NCBI RefSeq assembly: GCF_019654975.1
Contig: NZ_BPEW01000006.1
Span: 116,361 to 180,360 of the forward strand
Direction: 5' to 3'
DNA from: Shewanella sp. c952
GTDB taxonomy: Bacteria; Pseudomonadota; Gammaproteobacteria; Enterobacterales; Shewanellaceae
DNA length: 64,000 bases
This document shows, in pieces, positions 54,516-63,776 of this stretch. Below the pieces are notes generated by a model. The model did not search any database. It had not been told where the DNA came from and saw only the letters and a program-made list of their open reading frames with translations. Positions within the stretch are counted from its first letter, which is position 1. Every line of letters starts with the position of its first letter. Position numbers and translations under genes: made by a program.

Positions 54516-55202
54516 ATGAATCCATTAAGTAGTATCAATAACCCTGTTAATAGCGGTGCAGTTCTTGCCGATGCCTATGGTGCTTCTGGCAGCCAATCAA
54601 GTGTTGGCAGTGCTAATGGCGTTCAAGGCGTTAATGCTAACGCTTCAACATCAGCTTCAAATGCTCCGAGTAAGGACGATAACGGTCTTGTATTATCAGG
54701 CCGTGCAGAGCGGGCGCAAAAGATTGAAGCGATGGCGAAAGATTTTTTTCAAGATGGTAGCTTTAGCAGCGAAAAGCTCCCCAGCCTTATACAACGCTTA
54801 TATCAAGATGGCATTCTGTCGGATGGACAGTTGAATCGCTTGACCAATAGTGGTTTTGATATCCCTCCGACTGAAGAGCAATCTTTAGCTGATTTTATTG
54901 ACGAGCAGCGTGCGACACTTACCAACAGTAGTGAAGACCGTGAGTTGGCTGGCACCTTAGATGAAGCAAAATGGGTTATGCGCACTATGGATGCGATTCA
55001 ATCGCCAGTGGTAGCCCAAAAAGCAAATCGAGTGGCAAGTGACATTACGGCGCTGCTGGAGTCTGATAGAACACTTACCGATCAACAGAAAAACCAATAT
55101 CAAGGAATAAAGTCGTTAATGCAGCTAGCCTCAATGACGGGTGAACATCAACAGGCAACCGGCCAGTTAAACAGTTATCTGGCACTGGCAAAACAGCATT
55201 AA
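54516..55202 (+). CDS. Orphan helical protein of unknown function
   Basis: I do not recognise this 228-aa protein. Residues 1-55 are low-complexity (rich in S, N, A and G), probably disordered. From about 60 the chain is predicted helical and acidic, with segments such as RAERAQKIEAMAKDFF and EKLPSLIQRLYQDGILSDGQLNRL. No signal peptide, membrane helix or cysteine is present. The ATG at 54516 was chosen; a start at 54483 has no better ribosome binding site. It stands alone after the regulator gene. Codon use looks native. Confidence 0.65.
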   Translation: MNPLSSINNPVNSGAVLADAYGASGSQSSVGSANGVQGVNANASTSASNAPSKDDNGLVLSGRAERAQKIEAMAKDFFQDGSFSSEKLPSLIQRLYQDGILSDGQLNRLTNSGFDIPPTEEQSLADFIDEQRATLTNSSEDRELAGTLDEAKWVMRTMDAIQSPVVAQKANRVASDITALLESDRTLTDQQKNQYQGIKSLMQLASMTGEHQQATGQLNSYLALAKQH

Positions 55203-55516
55203 ACTGATAGGCCTTTTAACGTCTCTGTTAAAGACATTTATTGTTAAAAAGATTAAATAGTATTTAACACTAATCTGACTGTTATTGTGTCGGCTTTACG
55301 GCGCAATAATAGCGTTTTGTAGCGGCTTAGATTCATTTCCTGTTGTCATGCCAGCGAGTTAAACCTAGGCGCGAAAGTCTTCTGTATTTTTATCCACAAT
55401 TTATCCCAATTTTATCCTGCTACTAGCGATCTTAATCGCCATCGTCAAGGGCATAGTTTTAGATAAGCGGGATCGTCCCCAGTTATTTTTTCTTATTATC
55501 TTCGTTGTGTAAAATA

Positions 55517-55530
55517 ATGATCTGGATCAA
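55517..55530. promoter_or_regulatory. FNR/EtrA-like site
   Basis: ATGAT-CTGG-ATCAA matches TTGAT-N4-ATCAA at nine of ten positions. It lies about 110 bp before the nrdD ATG and upstream of a TATA-like sequence near 55549, a spacing that suits class II activation. It would link nrdD to oxygen limitation. Confidence 0.72.
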
Positions 55531-55561
55531 AGTACTGCTTGTCTTTTTATAGCTTAATGCG

Positions 55562-55573
55562 CCACATGTTGTG
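55562..55573. promoter_or_regulatory. NrdR box 1 (distal)
   Basis: CCACATGTTGTG resembles the NrdR-box palindrome (ACACwATATwGTGT-type). Its centre is 30 bp, about three helical turns, from box 2, the usual spacing for paired NrdR sites. Confidence 0.6.
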
Positions 55574-55591
55574 ATTTTGATTTAAAGTAAT

Positions 55592-55603
55592 ACTATATGT
55601 AGT
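55592..55603. promoter_or_regulatory. NrdR box 2 (proximal)
   Basis: ACTATATGTAGT with flanking AAT and GTT is a near-palindrome close to the NrdR consensus. It lies 36 bp before the nrdD start, where NrdR would repress when dATP is plentiful. Confidence 0.7.
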
Positions 55604-55638
55604 GTTACTTGTGGATGATGCTAAATAGGAGCTATACA

Positions 55639-57756
55639 ATGCCAGTGGTTATTAAACGGGATGGTTACCGTACGCCTTTTGACGAAACAAGGATTAAAGA
55701 TGCAGTGATAGCAGCTGCTAACTCGGCAGGTATTGATGATAGCGCCTATGCAGAAAAAGTGGCAAAAAATGCTGCTGATTCTGTCGCTATGTTAGATGAA
55801 ATAAACATCCACGATTTACAAGATACTGTCGAAAACTTATTGATGGAAGGGCCTTATAAATCGCTGGCTCGGGTATACATTGAATACCGCCATGATAGAG
55901 ATATAAAGCGTGAAGTTAGCAGTCGATTAAATAAAGAGATCCGCGGTCTCGTTGAACAGAGCAATGCTGCGCTTTTAAATGAAAATGCTAATAAAGATTC
56001 AAAAGTCATCCCAACTCAACGCGATCTACTCGCGGGTATTGTGGCTAAACATTACGCCAAATGTCATATATTGCCAAAAGATGTGGTTGCCGCTCATGAG
56101 TCAGGTGAAATTCACTATCATGACTTAGATTACGCGCCATTCTTCCCGATGTTCAACTGTATGCTGATCGATCTCAGTGGCATGTTGACCAATGGTTTTA
56201 AGATGGGCAACGCTGAGATTGAAACACCTAAATCAATTTCAACAGCGACTGCGGTTACTGCGCAGATTATTGCTCAGGTTGCTAGCCATATTTATGGCGG
56301 AACTACGATTAACCGTATCGATGAAGTGTTAGCGCCTTTCGTTGCCAAAAGTTACGACAAGCATTATCAAGTGGCACTAACTTGGGGAATTACAGATGCT
56401 AAGGCATTTGCGACCTCATTGACTGAAAAAGAGTGCCATGATGCATTTCAGTCACTTGAGTATGAAGTAAACACATTGCATACCGCCAACGGTCAAACGC
56501 CATTTGTTACCTTTGGTTTTGGACTGGGGACTTCGTGGGAGTCTCGACTTATTCAACAGTCGATGATGAAAGTGCGTATTGCTGGCTTAGGTAAGAACCG
56601 TAAAACCGCGGTATTCCCAAAATTGGTTTTTGCCATTCGTGATGGTATTAATCATAAAGATGGCGATTGTAACTACGACATCAAGCAGCTTGCATTGAAG
56701 TGTGCCACTACGCGTATGTACCCAGATATCCTTAACTACGAACAAGTTGAGAAGGTAACGGGGTCATTTAAGACGCCAATGGGTTGCCGTAGCTTCCTTG
56801 GTACGTTTGAAGAAGATGGCGAGCTAGTACATGAAGGGCGTAACAACCTTGGCGTTGTGAGCTTAAACTTGCCGCGAGTTGCACTTGAGGCAAAAGGCGA
56901 TGAAGCTGAATTTTACCGCATCTTAGATCAGCGTTTAGCTATTGCTCGCAAGGCACTCGATACTCGAATAGAACGTTTAGATGGCGTAAAAGCACGAGTC
57001 GCACCGATTCTTTATATGGAAGGTGCTTGTGGCGTTCGTTTGCGTGCTGATGATGATATCTCTGAGATATTTAAAAATGGCCGCGCTTCAATTTCGCTTG
57101 GTTACATTGGCCTTCATGAAACCATTAACGCACTTTATGGTACAGAAACGCATTTATATGACAATGCATTGTTGCGCGCTAAAGCGGTTGAAGTGATTCA
57201 ATACTTAAAAGCGGCAACCGATAAATGGAAAGAAGAATCTGGTTACGCTTTCAGTCTATACAGCACACCTAGTGAAAACTTGTGTAGCCGTTTCTGTAAT
57301 CTTGATGCCAAAGTATTCGGCGTTGTAGAGGGAGTAACAGCTAAAGGTTATTACACCAACAGTTTCCATTTAGATGTTGAAAAGCAGGTTAATCCGTACG
57401 ACAAGATTGACTTTGAACAGCCTTATCCTGAAATCGCAAATGGCGGATTTATCTGTTACGGCGAGTTTCCAAATATGCAGAACAACGTTGAAGCATTGGA
57501 AAATGTCTGGGACTACAGCTATTCAAGAGTGCCTTATTACGGCACCAATACACCGATTGATGAGTGTTATGACTGTGGGTTTACTGGTGAGTTTAGCTGT
57601 ACCAGTAAAGGTTTTACTTGCCCTAAATGCGGTAACCATGAGCCAAGCAGAGTGTCTGTAACGCGCCGAGTCTGTGGCTATTTAGGTAGTCCTGATGCAA
57701 GACCATTTAATTATGGTAAGCAAGAAGAGGTTAAGCGCCGCATCAAGCACCTTTAG
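55639..57756 (+). CDS. nrdD: Anaerobic ribonucleoside-triphosphate reductase
   Basis: Oxygen-sensitive glycyl-radical enzyme of 705 aa that makes deoxynucleotides anaerobically. The ATP-cone allosteric domain is residues 3-90 (VIKRDGYRTPFDETRIKDAV). The catalytic barrel follows. Near the end a zinc site (CYDCGFTGEFSC, CPKCG) precedes the glycyl-radical loop RRVCGYLGSPDARPFN near residue 680. The ATG at 55639 has AGGAG upstream and starts the ATP cone; an earlier in-frame ATG at 55609 would add 10 residues. nrdG follows, but a MITE lies between them. Confidence 0.96.
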   Translation: MPVVIKRDGYRTPFDETRIKDAVIAAANSAGIDDSAYAEKVAKNAADSVAMLDEINIHDLQDTVENLLMEGPYKSLARVYIEYRHDRDIKREVSSRLNKEIRGLVEQSNAALLNENANKDSKVIPTQRDLLAGIVAKHYAKCHILPKDVVAAHESGEIHYHDLDYAPFFPMFNCMLIDLSGMLTNGFKMGNAEIETPKSISTATAVTAQIIAQVASHIYGGTTINRIDEVLAPFVAKSYDKHYQVALTWGITDAKAFATSLTEKECHDAFQSLEYEVNTLHTANGQTPFVTFGFGLGTSWESRLIQQSMMKVRIAGLGKNRKTAVFPKLVFAIRDGINHKDGDCNYDIKQLALKCATTRMYPDILNYEQVEKVTGSFKTPMGCRSFLGTFEEDGELVHEGRNNLGVVSLNLPRVALEAKGDEAEFYRILDQRLAIARKALDTRIERLDGVKARVAPILYMEGACGVRLRADDDISEIFKNGRASISLGYIGLHETINALYGTETHLYDNALLRAKAVEVIQYLKAATDKWKEESGYAFSLYSTPSENLCSRFCNLDAKVFGVVEGVTAKGYYTNSFHLDVEKQVNPYDKIDFEQPYPEIANGGFICYGEFPNMQNNVEALENVWDYSYSRVPYYGTNTPIDECYDCGFTGEFSCTSKGFTCPKCGNHEPSRVSVTRRVCGYLGSPDARPFNYGKQEEVKRRIKHL

Positions 57757-57780
57757 TATCGGGGCGCGGTAAACCCAATA

Positions 57781-58047
57781 ATACCAACTCCATTAAAGTG
57801 TTGCTCATTCAGCGGGAGTTTAAATCACTTTAGACAAGTAAGTGGCTTATCGCTAATAGTTATTCTATATCGAATGCCACATGCGCTGTATTAAGTGATT
57901 TTAAACCCGCACGTTGTGAGCTTCTCAGGGCTTTCACTGCTACGTTGCATTGTCTCAAAAGGGAATAACCATTTCTTCAATAATGCGCCTTGAATTGAAA
58001 GCCCTGAGAAAGCTCTGAACTGAGTATATCCTTAATGGAATTGGTAT
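57781..58047. mobile_element. MITE copy 2 (267 bp, terminal inverted repeats)
   Basis: The ends ATACCAACTCCATTAA and TTAATGGAATTGGTAT are inverted repeats with one mismatch in 16. The internal sequence matches copy 1 at 49357-49637 closely, with a short deletion near 57900. It begins 25 bp after the nrdD stop and ends 46 bp before nrdG. I could not define target-site duplications with certainty. Confidence 0.9.
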
Positions 58048-58093
58048 AAGGTGCTTTCATAGGCACCTTTTTGTTATCAATAAAGAGATTTTT

Positions 58094-58558
58094 ATGCATT
58101 ATCATCAATACTATCAAACCGATGTGATTAATGGTCCAGGCACTAGAGCGACACTGTTTGTTTCTGGCTGTGAGCACCAATGTCGAGGTTGCTATAATCA
58201 GTCAACCTGGAACCCATGCTCAGGTCACTTGTTTGATGAGCTGATGATGCAAACCATTATTGATGATCTCAATGATAGTCGGATAAAAAGGCGCGGCCTT
58301 TCATTGTCGGGCGGTGACCCTCTATTTCCTGGTAACCTCAGCGCTATACTTGCGCTGGTCACGCGAGTAAAAGAACAATGTCCCGGTAAAGATATTTGGC
58401 TGTGGACAGGCTACCTGCTTAATGAGTTAACCGCCGAGCAGCAAGCCATTGTTGAGTTGGTCAATGTGGTAGTTGATGGCAAATTTGAGCAGTCTCTTGC
58501 CGATCCGAGCTTGGTTTTTAAAGGTAGTCGTAACCAAGTGATCCATTATCTAAGATAA
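58094..58558 (+). CDS. nrdG: Anaerobic reductase activating protein (radical SAM)
   Basis: Radical SAM activase of 154 aa that installs the glycyl radical on NrdD. The N-terminal CEHQCRGC near residue 27 supplies the 4Fe-4S cluster (C-x3-C-x2-C). LSLSGGDPLFPGNL near 70 is the SAM-binding GGDP motif, and WLWTGYLLNEL is conserved in the family. E. coli NrdG has the same length. It must be expressed with nrdD, but the MITE may carry its own promoter or terminator. Confidence 0.96.
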   Translation: MHYHQYYQTDVINGPGTRATLFVSGCEHQCRGCYNQSTWNPCSGHLFDELMMQTIIDDLNDSRIKRRGLSLSGGDPLFPGNLSAILALVTRVKEQCPGKDIWLWTGYLLNELTAEQQAIVELVNVVVDGKFEQSLADPSLVFKGSRNQVIHYLR

Positions 58559-58692
58559 GCTAAGCATAAACACTAGGTAATATTGGCCTATATGCTGTTA
58601 TAATAAGTCAATAAAGATAAACAGCGTCAAAATATTTTGAGGCTGTTTTTGTTTCTAGATAAGTTATTTAGATTTGAATTTAAGGTTTGTAA

Positions 58693-59049
58693 ATGAATTT
58701 AAAGCAGGAGCTGCAAACGCTCAACGATAAGCTCGACAAATTTCGTCGTAAGTTAGCAGCAGCTGAAAAGCGTGATGATCCTGGGGTCATAATCCAATTT
58801 AAACGTGAAATTGCTACGTTAACTAAGCGCATAGCGAATGTTAAAAATCAGCAGAATCGTGAGTTAGGTAAAGAAGGTGCGTCGGTTAAAGACCTTAAAT
58901 TTAGCCGTGTATTGACCAAAGCCGAACAAGCTGACATGGGTAAGTTGAAGAAGTCTGTTCGTGGTTTAGTTGTAGTGCATCCAATGACCGCACTTGGTCG
59001 TGAAATGGGCATAAAGCAAGTAACAGGCTTTGCACCGAAAGAATTTTAG
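58693..59049 (+). CDS. yibL: YibL-family ribosome-associated protein
   Basis: Cytoplasmic protein of 118 aa (E. coli YibL 120 aa). A coiled-coil first half (residues 3-60) leads to a highly conserved second half, LTKAEQADMGKLKKSVRGL followed by VVVHPMTALGREMGIKQVTGF, nearly identical to the enterobacterial protein. YibL copurifies with ribosomes in E. coli; its role is not defined. A TAAGGTTTGTAA leader precedes the ATG. Confidence 0.9.
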   Translation: MNLKQELQTLNDKLDKFRRKLAAAEKRDDPGVIIQFKREIATLTKRIANVKNQQNRELGKEGASVKDLKFSRVLTKAEQADMGKLKKSVRGLVVVHPMTALGREMGIKQVTGFAPKEF

Positions 59050-59105
59050 GCTAATTACCTATTAAGTTATTCATTTAGTGAGCCGCTTCAAGGTTATGTA
59101 AAGAC

Positions 59106-59123
59106 GCGCAGCTTATGCTGCGC
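59106..59123 (+). terminator. Hairpin after yibL
   Basis: GCGCAGC pairs with GCTGCGC across a TTAT loop. The T-run is weak (TTTG appears 10 bases later), so this is a probable but not certain terminator. It is 57 bp past the yibL stop. Confidence 0.55.
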
Positions 59124-59272
59124 TGAAATGCTTTGTAATTTGTCTAACGTATTCCTGTTCACTGTAATGTCTAACATTAGATTTGATTCTTCAGCAAGTT
59201 TGGTTTGAAATTAATATTGTTACTAGGATTTCAGCAGTCTCAAGGAATGAGAGTAGTCGTTAAGGTTTTATC

Positions 59273-59890
59273 ATGTCGATTAAATATATCGCGTCTTCTA
59301 AATTGCCAACACCTTGGGGTGTTTTTGAAATGCATGGCTTTGAAGATAGCGAGACAGGTAAAGAGCATGTTGCGCTGACATTAGGCGTATTTGATGCCGA
59401 AAGCCCTATTTTAGGCCGTATTCACTCTGAATGCTTAACGGGTGATGCGCTTTTCAGTTTGCGTTGTGATTGTGGTTTCCAATTACAGACAGCAATGCAA
59501 AATATAGCGGAAGCAGGGCAAGGATTTATCCTATATTTACGTCAAGAAGGGCGGGGTATTGGATTACTCAATAAAATCCGTGCTTACGAGCTGCAAGATG
59601 GCGGCGCAAATACAGTAGAGGCGAATGAGCGCCTTGGTTTTGCTGCAGATATGCGTAAATATGACATGATCATCCCGATGATGGAGCAGATCGGTGTTAG
59701 TAAAGTCAGGTTAATGACCAATAACCCTAGAAAAGTAAAAGCGATGCAAAGCTTTGGACTAGAGGTCGTTGAGCGTGTGCCACTGCAGGTCGGTAAAAAT
59801 CGTTATAACGAAGGTTACCTAAAGACCAAATCTACTGAATTGGGTCATATGATGTCTGAGCATCATTTTACCGAGGAAGATAAAGACTAA
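59273..59890 (+). CDS. ribA: GTP cyclohydrolase II
   Basis: First enzyme of riboflavin synthesis: GTP to 2,5-diamino-6-ribosylamino-pyrimidinone phosphate, formate and pyrophosphate; 205 aa (E. coli RibA 196). The zinc ligands are in [17 protein letters not shown] (C-x10-C-x-C). The catalytic region has [15 protein letters not shown] near residue 90, and NNPRKVKAM near 150 completes the GTP pocket. It is a stand-alone RibA, not fused to RibB. I saw no FMN riboswitch in the 223-bp leader. Confidence 0.95.
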   Translation: MSIKYIASSKLPTPWGVFEMHGFEDSETGKEHVALTLGVFDAESPILGRIHSECLTGDALFSLRCDCGFQLQTAMQNIAEAGQGFILYLRQEGRGIGLLNKIRAYELQDGGANTVEANERLGFAADMRKYDMIIPMMEQIGVSKVRLMTNNPRKVKAMQSFGLEVVERVPLQVGKNRYNEGYLKTKSTELGHMMSEHHFTEEDKD

Positions 59891-59971
59891 GCTACATTAA
59901 CCGTGGCTTTTTTAAGGTTATACCGCTATATTCAGGGCTATTCAATTAGAGACCAGTTAAGTTAATTTTTA

Positions 59972-60781
59972 ATGATGGCCCTTGTGCGTTTCCTTTCAGT
60001 TTTACTGTTGCTTTATACTCTCCCTGTTAATGCTGAAACGGATTACAGCCATTATGCTTTTGCTAACTATTTAGGCAGCGGTATTTACCGAACCTCTGGG
60101 CAAAACGCAACGGTTGTCAATATTCCAATTAGTTTCGATCTTGAGCGCACTGAAACAGAGTCTTTAGTGCTGCGCACACCATTATCACTCGGTTTTTTTA
60201 ACTTTACGTGGAGCGACCTCCCTGAAGGCGATTTTCCTAGTAGTGTTGGGACTGCGACGTTTACTCCCGGGATCGAATACCGTATACACACTTCTGATAC
60301 CCATGAGTTTCAAACCTATGCGGACTTAGGGGTTGGGACTAATACCACTAATGGCAACGATGTCATTATCTATTCGGCAGGTATGTCGAGCTTACTTGAT
60401 TTCGAGCTTAAAGATAGCAAACCAGTTTGGGTCAATCGTATCTTTTTTGCTGGATATAACAGCCTCGATGATGGACCCAATGAAACCTATTCAGCGATTC
60501 AATCAGGGCTTGATATTGGCACTAACTTTCATTTTCAAGTGGCTGATGTAGGTGTTGAACCACGGTTTTTTGTCGCCGGTTACTGGTATTTTGATAAGCT
60601 AAGATTTGTAACGCCTTTTGAGGAAGATGTATTAGTGACCAACAGTTTTGAAGCTGGGGTCACTTTAGCTTTCTCAAAACCTGTGGGTTGGGATCTGTTT
60701 AATATGAGTCGATTTGGTGTGAGTTATCGAGCGGGTGATGGCGTACAGGTTTGGCGGCTTATTTTTGATTTCCCGATATAA
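59972..60781 (+). CDS. Predicted outer-membrane beta-barrel protein, family unknown
   Basis: Exported protein of 269 aa with a signal peptide (ending NAE, about residue 21). The chain alternates hydrophobic and polar residues in many short strands, with a hydrophobic C-terminal strand IFDFPI, so a small outer-membrane barrel is likely. I cannot assign a family. Two ATG codons are adjacent at 59972 and 59975, with no strong ribosome binding site. It lies 82 bp after ribA and ends at a bidirectional terminator. Confidence 0.62.
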   Translation: MMALVRFLSVLLLLYTLPVNAETDYSHYAFANYLGSGIYRTSGQNATVVNIPISFDLERTETESLVLRTPLSLGFFNFTWSDLPEGDFPSSVGTATFTPGIEYRIHTSDTHEFQTYADLGVGTNTTNGNDVIIYSAGMSSLLDFELKDSKPVWVNRIFFAGYNSLDDGPNETYSAIQSGLDIGTNFHFQVADVGVEPRFFVAGYWYFDKLRFVTPFEEDVLVTNSFEAGVTLAFSKPVGWDLFNMSRFGVSYRAGDGVQVWRLIFDFPI

Positions 60782-60815
60782 CGACAATAATTAATTATAC
60801 CAATAGATATTAAAT

Positions 60816-60851
60816 AAAAAGGCTTAACAATACAAGTTGTTAAGCCTTTTT
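60816..60851. terminator. Bidirectional terminator between the beta-barrel and VF530 genes
   Basis: AAAAAGGCTTAACAA pairs with TTGTTAAGCCTTTTT across TACAAG, with A- and T-runs on both sides. Confidence 0.93.
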
Positions 60852-60871
60852 ATTACAATCAGTAGTAAACG

Positions 60872-61228
60872 TTAATTGCCCCAGATGTTGGAGTTTACTT
60901 GAGCGTCATCATCTGAATCTTTACTCGGTCTCTCAGCAGCTTTGTTACTCGCAGCCCGTAATGTTTTATCACTGGCTTGATAGCCATCTTCTCTAGGCTT
61001 TCTCGCTGGCAAAGGCAGCTTATTCATTTTAAGGTAGAGGTATTCGACTTTCTCTCTTGCCCAAAGGGTTTTACGTAGAAACCTTAGACTCGACTTAATA
61101 CTTGGATCATGTTTGAAGCAGCGTACATTGATACGCTCACCAAGTTCTTCCCAGCCATAATGCTCGACGAGGTCAATCAGTAAGGCTTCTAGCTTAATAC
61201 CGTGTAATGGGTTGTTTACTTGGGTCAT
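60872..61228 (-). CDS. VF530-type DNA-binding protein (DUF2132)
   Basis: Small cytoplasmic protein of 118 aa. Residues 5-72 match the VF530 domain: [33 protein letters not shown] then [22 protein letters not shown]. The C-terminal 45 residues are basic and disordered. Members of the family are described as double-stranded DNA-binding with a novel fold. It is monocistronic, with converging terminators on both sides. Confidence 0.85.
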   Translation of the reverse strand: MTQVNNPLHGIKLEALLIDLVEHYGWEELGERINVRCFKHDPSIKSSLRFLRKTLWAREKVEYLYLKMNKLPLPARKPREDGYQASDKTLRAASNKAAERPSKDSDDDAQVNSNIWGN

Positions 61229-61302
61229 GATGTATGTTCATTGCAGATGCTATTAAGGTAATTATATCAGTTTTATCAGCGAAAATGTTATCAATGCCGA
61301 GC

Positions 61303-61333
61303 AAAAAAAAGAGAGCCTTTAACTAAGGCTCTC
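61303..61333 (-). terminator. Intrinsic terminator of the serine protease gene
   Basis: On the minus strand GAGAGCC pairs with GGCTCTC, followed by eight T residues; it sits 28 bp past the protease stop. Confidence 0.92.
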
Positions 61334-61361
61334 AAAATACACATTCAACAATAGTTAGGGC

Positions 61362-63776
61362 TTACTGGAAGTTTAGCTCCCAAGAGTTAATTGTCCCTGT
61401 ATCACGTCTTGCACTGTCTACGGCTTTTAGCTGCCAATTACCCGCAGAGTCGCTACCAGACATATCAACGGTAAAGGTTTTTACTATGTCGTTAGCACTG
61501 CCACCGGTATTGTCATGCAACACAGCCACCTGGCCACTTGGGCTATGAAGCTCAACTTGCAAATCACCGATATAGGTATGGCTAATGTTGACCTTCACGG
61601 TAACGGTTCCAGAATCACCAGTACGGGCAGCTGCAATAGTGCTCGTGACACCCGCACTGCTATTATCTGGAATACTGTAGCTAGTGTTATTGGTGTAAGT
61701 TGCTGCTCCGCCAGTGCCACCACCGGTTTCTTCTGTAAAGCTAGCCACAAGGTTTACACCACTGAAATCACTATAACCTTGAACCATCACATAGTAAGTA
61801 CCTGCTTGCGCAGTTGTGATTGGGCAAGATTCAATATTGCCACCTTTCCACGGACGACAATCATAGCTATCAGTTGTAGGCGCTGCGCCATACTGAACGT
61901 GCAGATCTGCATCACCATTACCGCCGCTCATGTTAAAGCTTAAATCTGTTGCACCAGCAGGTACGTCGATAGAGTAGTGCAGCTCATCATTTTTAGCGCC
62001 TGCTAAGTTAGATTTAGCCACACCATTCACTAACACATTATCGCCGCCACCAGTATCTGGGTCGGTTGGACCAGTACAAGACTCATCCAGATAAGCTTTT
62101 GCAGCAACTGCATCGACTAGACCATAGCCTGTATTGTTATCGCGACCAGCAGTTTCTAAGTCTTCCGCTGTAGCATTAAGTGCTGCACGAACTTGCGCTG
62201 CGCTACACTCTGTATGATGGCTCCATACTAATGTTGCCACACCTGATACATGAGGGGTCGCCATAGAAGTACCATTGTAATACTCGTAATCTTCATTGTC
62301 GGTATTGGCAACAGTAACTGATGCACCAATTTGATTGCGAAGGGCAAGACCTGTACCACGGTCAACAGAGACCGAAACGATAGGCGCTTCGTTACTGCTA
62401 TCAACTAAAAATGGATTTTGCAGACCAGGAAGAGTGGTATTACTGTAGACAATAACGCCACTTGCACCAGCAGAGTTACACGCTTTAACTGCATCAATTT
62501 CAGGATAGCTTGCTCCTTGGTTGCCAACACGTTCTACAAGACAGACTTTGTTTGTCATATTGCCACAATTGAAGGTGCTACCGTTTACAGTACATTCTGC
62601 AAGCGCTGCAGTTACGCTGCCAATCAGTGGAGTCGGTACATGGCTTGAACCGGACTGAACAAAGCGATTATGCGGCACTACGCCATTGTCAAAATAAGAC
62701 TGCCCCCCAATAGTGATATCAGCTAAACGACCTTCACCGCGAGTCACAGTTGAAAGAATCGCTTCACCTGGACCCGAAATCTCAACTTGGTTGGTATATT
62801 GTGAAAATGCTGCGTGGTCTTTATTGCTATCTACCGCAGCAACTGACATGACGGCATCATAAGATGCTGGGTAGCTATGAGTGCTATTACCATCGTTACC
62901 AGCGGCAGCGATAAGCAATACGCCATTGTTTTCATGTGCAGCAAGGGCATTTTTTTCGGTATTGCTAGAGCTTGAACCACCTAAACTCATTGTTACTACG
63001 TTGGCGCCATTGTTTACACAAGTGTCAACCGCAGACACTAGTGATGATGAATATCCCCAACCAGACGCGTTAAATACTTTAATGACATGAATATTGGCAT
63101 TTTGGTTTGGCATTACACCAACCACACCTTCATTGTTTGCGATTGCGGCTATGGTTCCAGCTACGTGAGTACCATGAGCATTACCTGCACCAGGATCGAA
63201 CCAGTTACCTGTTCCTGAGTTATTCGTGCCGGTTACATTGTTGGCATTAAGATCGTTATGACCTCGGTCGTAGCCAGAGTCAATGATACAGATGGTGCGG
63301 TTGCCCGCTTGACTGTCACTTAACGTCGTTGCACCTACATAGGTTTGACCCCAAGGCGTGGTTTCGCTTAACAGGCGACGAGGTACATCTTCTTCAACAT
63401 AATCGACATCTGCACGGAATCTTAGTGCATCGATATTTTTATTATCTAACTTAACGGTATAACTATTACTGCGACCAATACGCTTCATCTCTTTTGCTGA
63501 GACGCTATTTAGCGCGCGGAAGTGAGAGAATACTTCGTTCGCTCGTGGTTGATACTCTGCGTCGTCAATTGCGTTTGTCGCTATTGAAAAGCCAGCAGCT
63601 GCATCTGCAGTTTTAAATTTAACGATATAACGCTTAGGTAGCGGGTTTTCGCTATTTAATTGCGCAGCAGTGCTGTGTAATCCAGGAGTGAAAGAGGGAG
63701 CCGCGCTTACACTTGCTGAGATCGAAAGTGCTAGAACGGACAGGCTTAATGCTGTTGTTACTTTACTTGTAGTCAT
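61362..63776 (-). CDS. Secreted subtilisin-like protease with PA, PPC and P domains
   Basis: Extracellular S8 serine protease precursor of 804 aa. Signal peptide (1-25), I9-type propeptide (about 45-130), then a subtilase domain with the aspartate in CIIDSGYD near residue 165, histidine in HGTHVAGT near 202 and serine in GTSMATPHVSG near 504. A PA insert (about 385-470) contains GASGVIVYSN. Then come a PPC domain (about 590-680, ADLHVQYG) and a C-terminal P/proprotein-convertase domain (about 700-804, IGDLQVELHSPSG). This is a type II-secreted layout common in marine Shewanella. Confidence 0.94.
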   Translation of the reverse strand: MTTSKVTTALSLSVLALSISASVSAAPSFTPGLHSTAAQLNSENPLPKRYIVKFKTADAAAGFSIATNAIDDAEYQPRANEVFSHFRALNSVSAKEMKRIGRSNSYTVKLDNKNIDALRFRADVDYVEEDVPRRLLSETTPWGQTYVGATTLSDSQAGNRTICIIDSGYDRGHNDLNANNVTGTNNSGTGNWFDPGAGNAHGTHVAGTIAAIANNEGVVGVMPNQNANIHVIKVFNASGWGYSSSLVSAVDTCVNNGANVVTMSLGGSSSSNTEKNALAAHENNGVLLIAAAGNDGNSTHSYPASYDAVMSVAAVDSNKDHAAFSQYTNQVEISGPGEAILSTVTRGEGRLADITIGGQSYFDNGVVPHNRFVQSGSSHVPTPLIGSVTAALAECTVNGSTFNCGNMTNKVCLVERVGNQGASYPEIDAVKACNSAGASGVIVYSNTTLPGLQNPFLVDSSNEAPIVSVSVDRGTGLALRNQIGASVTVANTDNEDYEYYNGTSMATPHVSGVATLVWSHHTECSAAQVRAALNATAEDLETAGRDNNTGYGLVDAVAAKAYLDESCTGPTDPDTGGGDNVLVNGVAKSNLAGAKNDELHYSIDVPAGATDLSFNMSGGNGDADLHVQYGAAPTTDSYDCRPWKGGNIESCPITTAQAGTYYVMVQGYSDFSGVNLVASFTEETGGGTGGAATYTNNTSYSIPDNSSAGVTSTIAAARTGDSGTVTVKVNISHTYIGDLQVELHSPSGQVAVLHDNTGGSANDIVKTFTVDMSGSDSAGNWQLKAVDSARRDTGTINSWELNFQ

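Larger units (their letters stand above)
55203..55638. other. Control region of nrdD
   Basis: This 436-bp gene-free region holds the nrdD promoter: an FNR-like site at 55517-55530 and two NrdR-box-like palindromes at 55562-55573 and 55592-55603, listed separately. The left 300 bp are AT-rich, with no further motif I can support. Confidence 0.6.

Noticed and set aside
57977..58180. Minus-strand frame of 67 codons running from the MITE into nrdG
   Set aside because: It overlaps nrdG on the opposite strand and comes from MITE sequence.
59050..59272. FMN riboswitch before ribA
   Set aside because: The leader shows one simple hairpin and none of the conserved RFN-element sequence such as AGGGG or the multi-helix layout.
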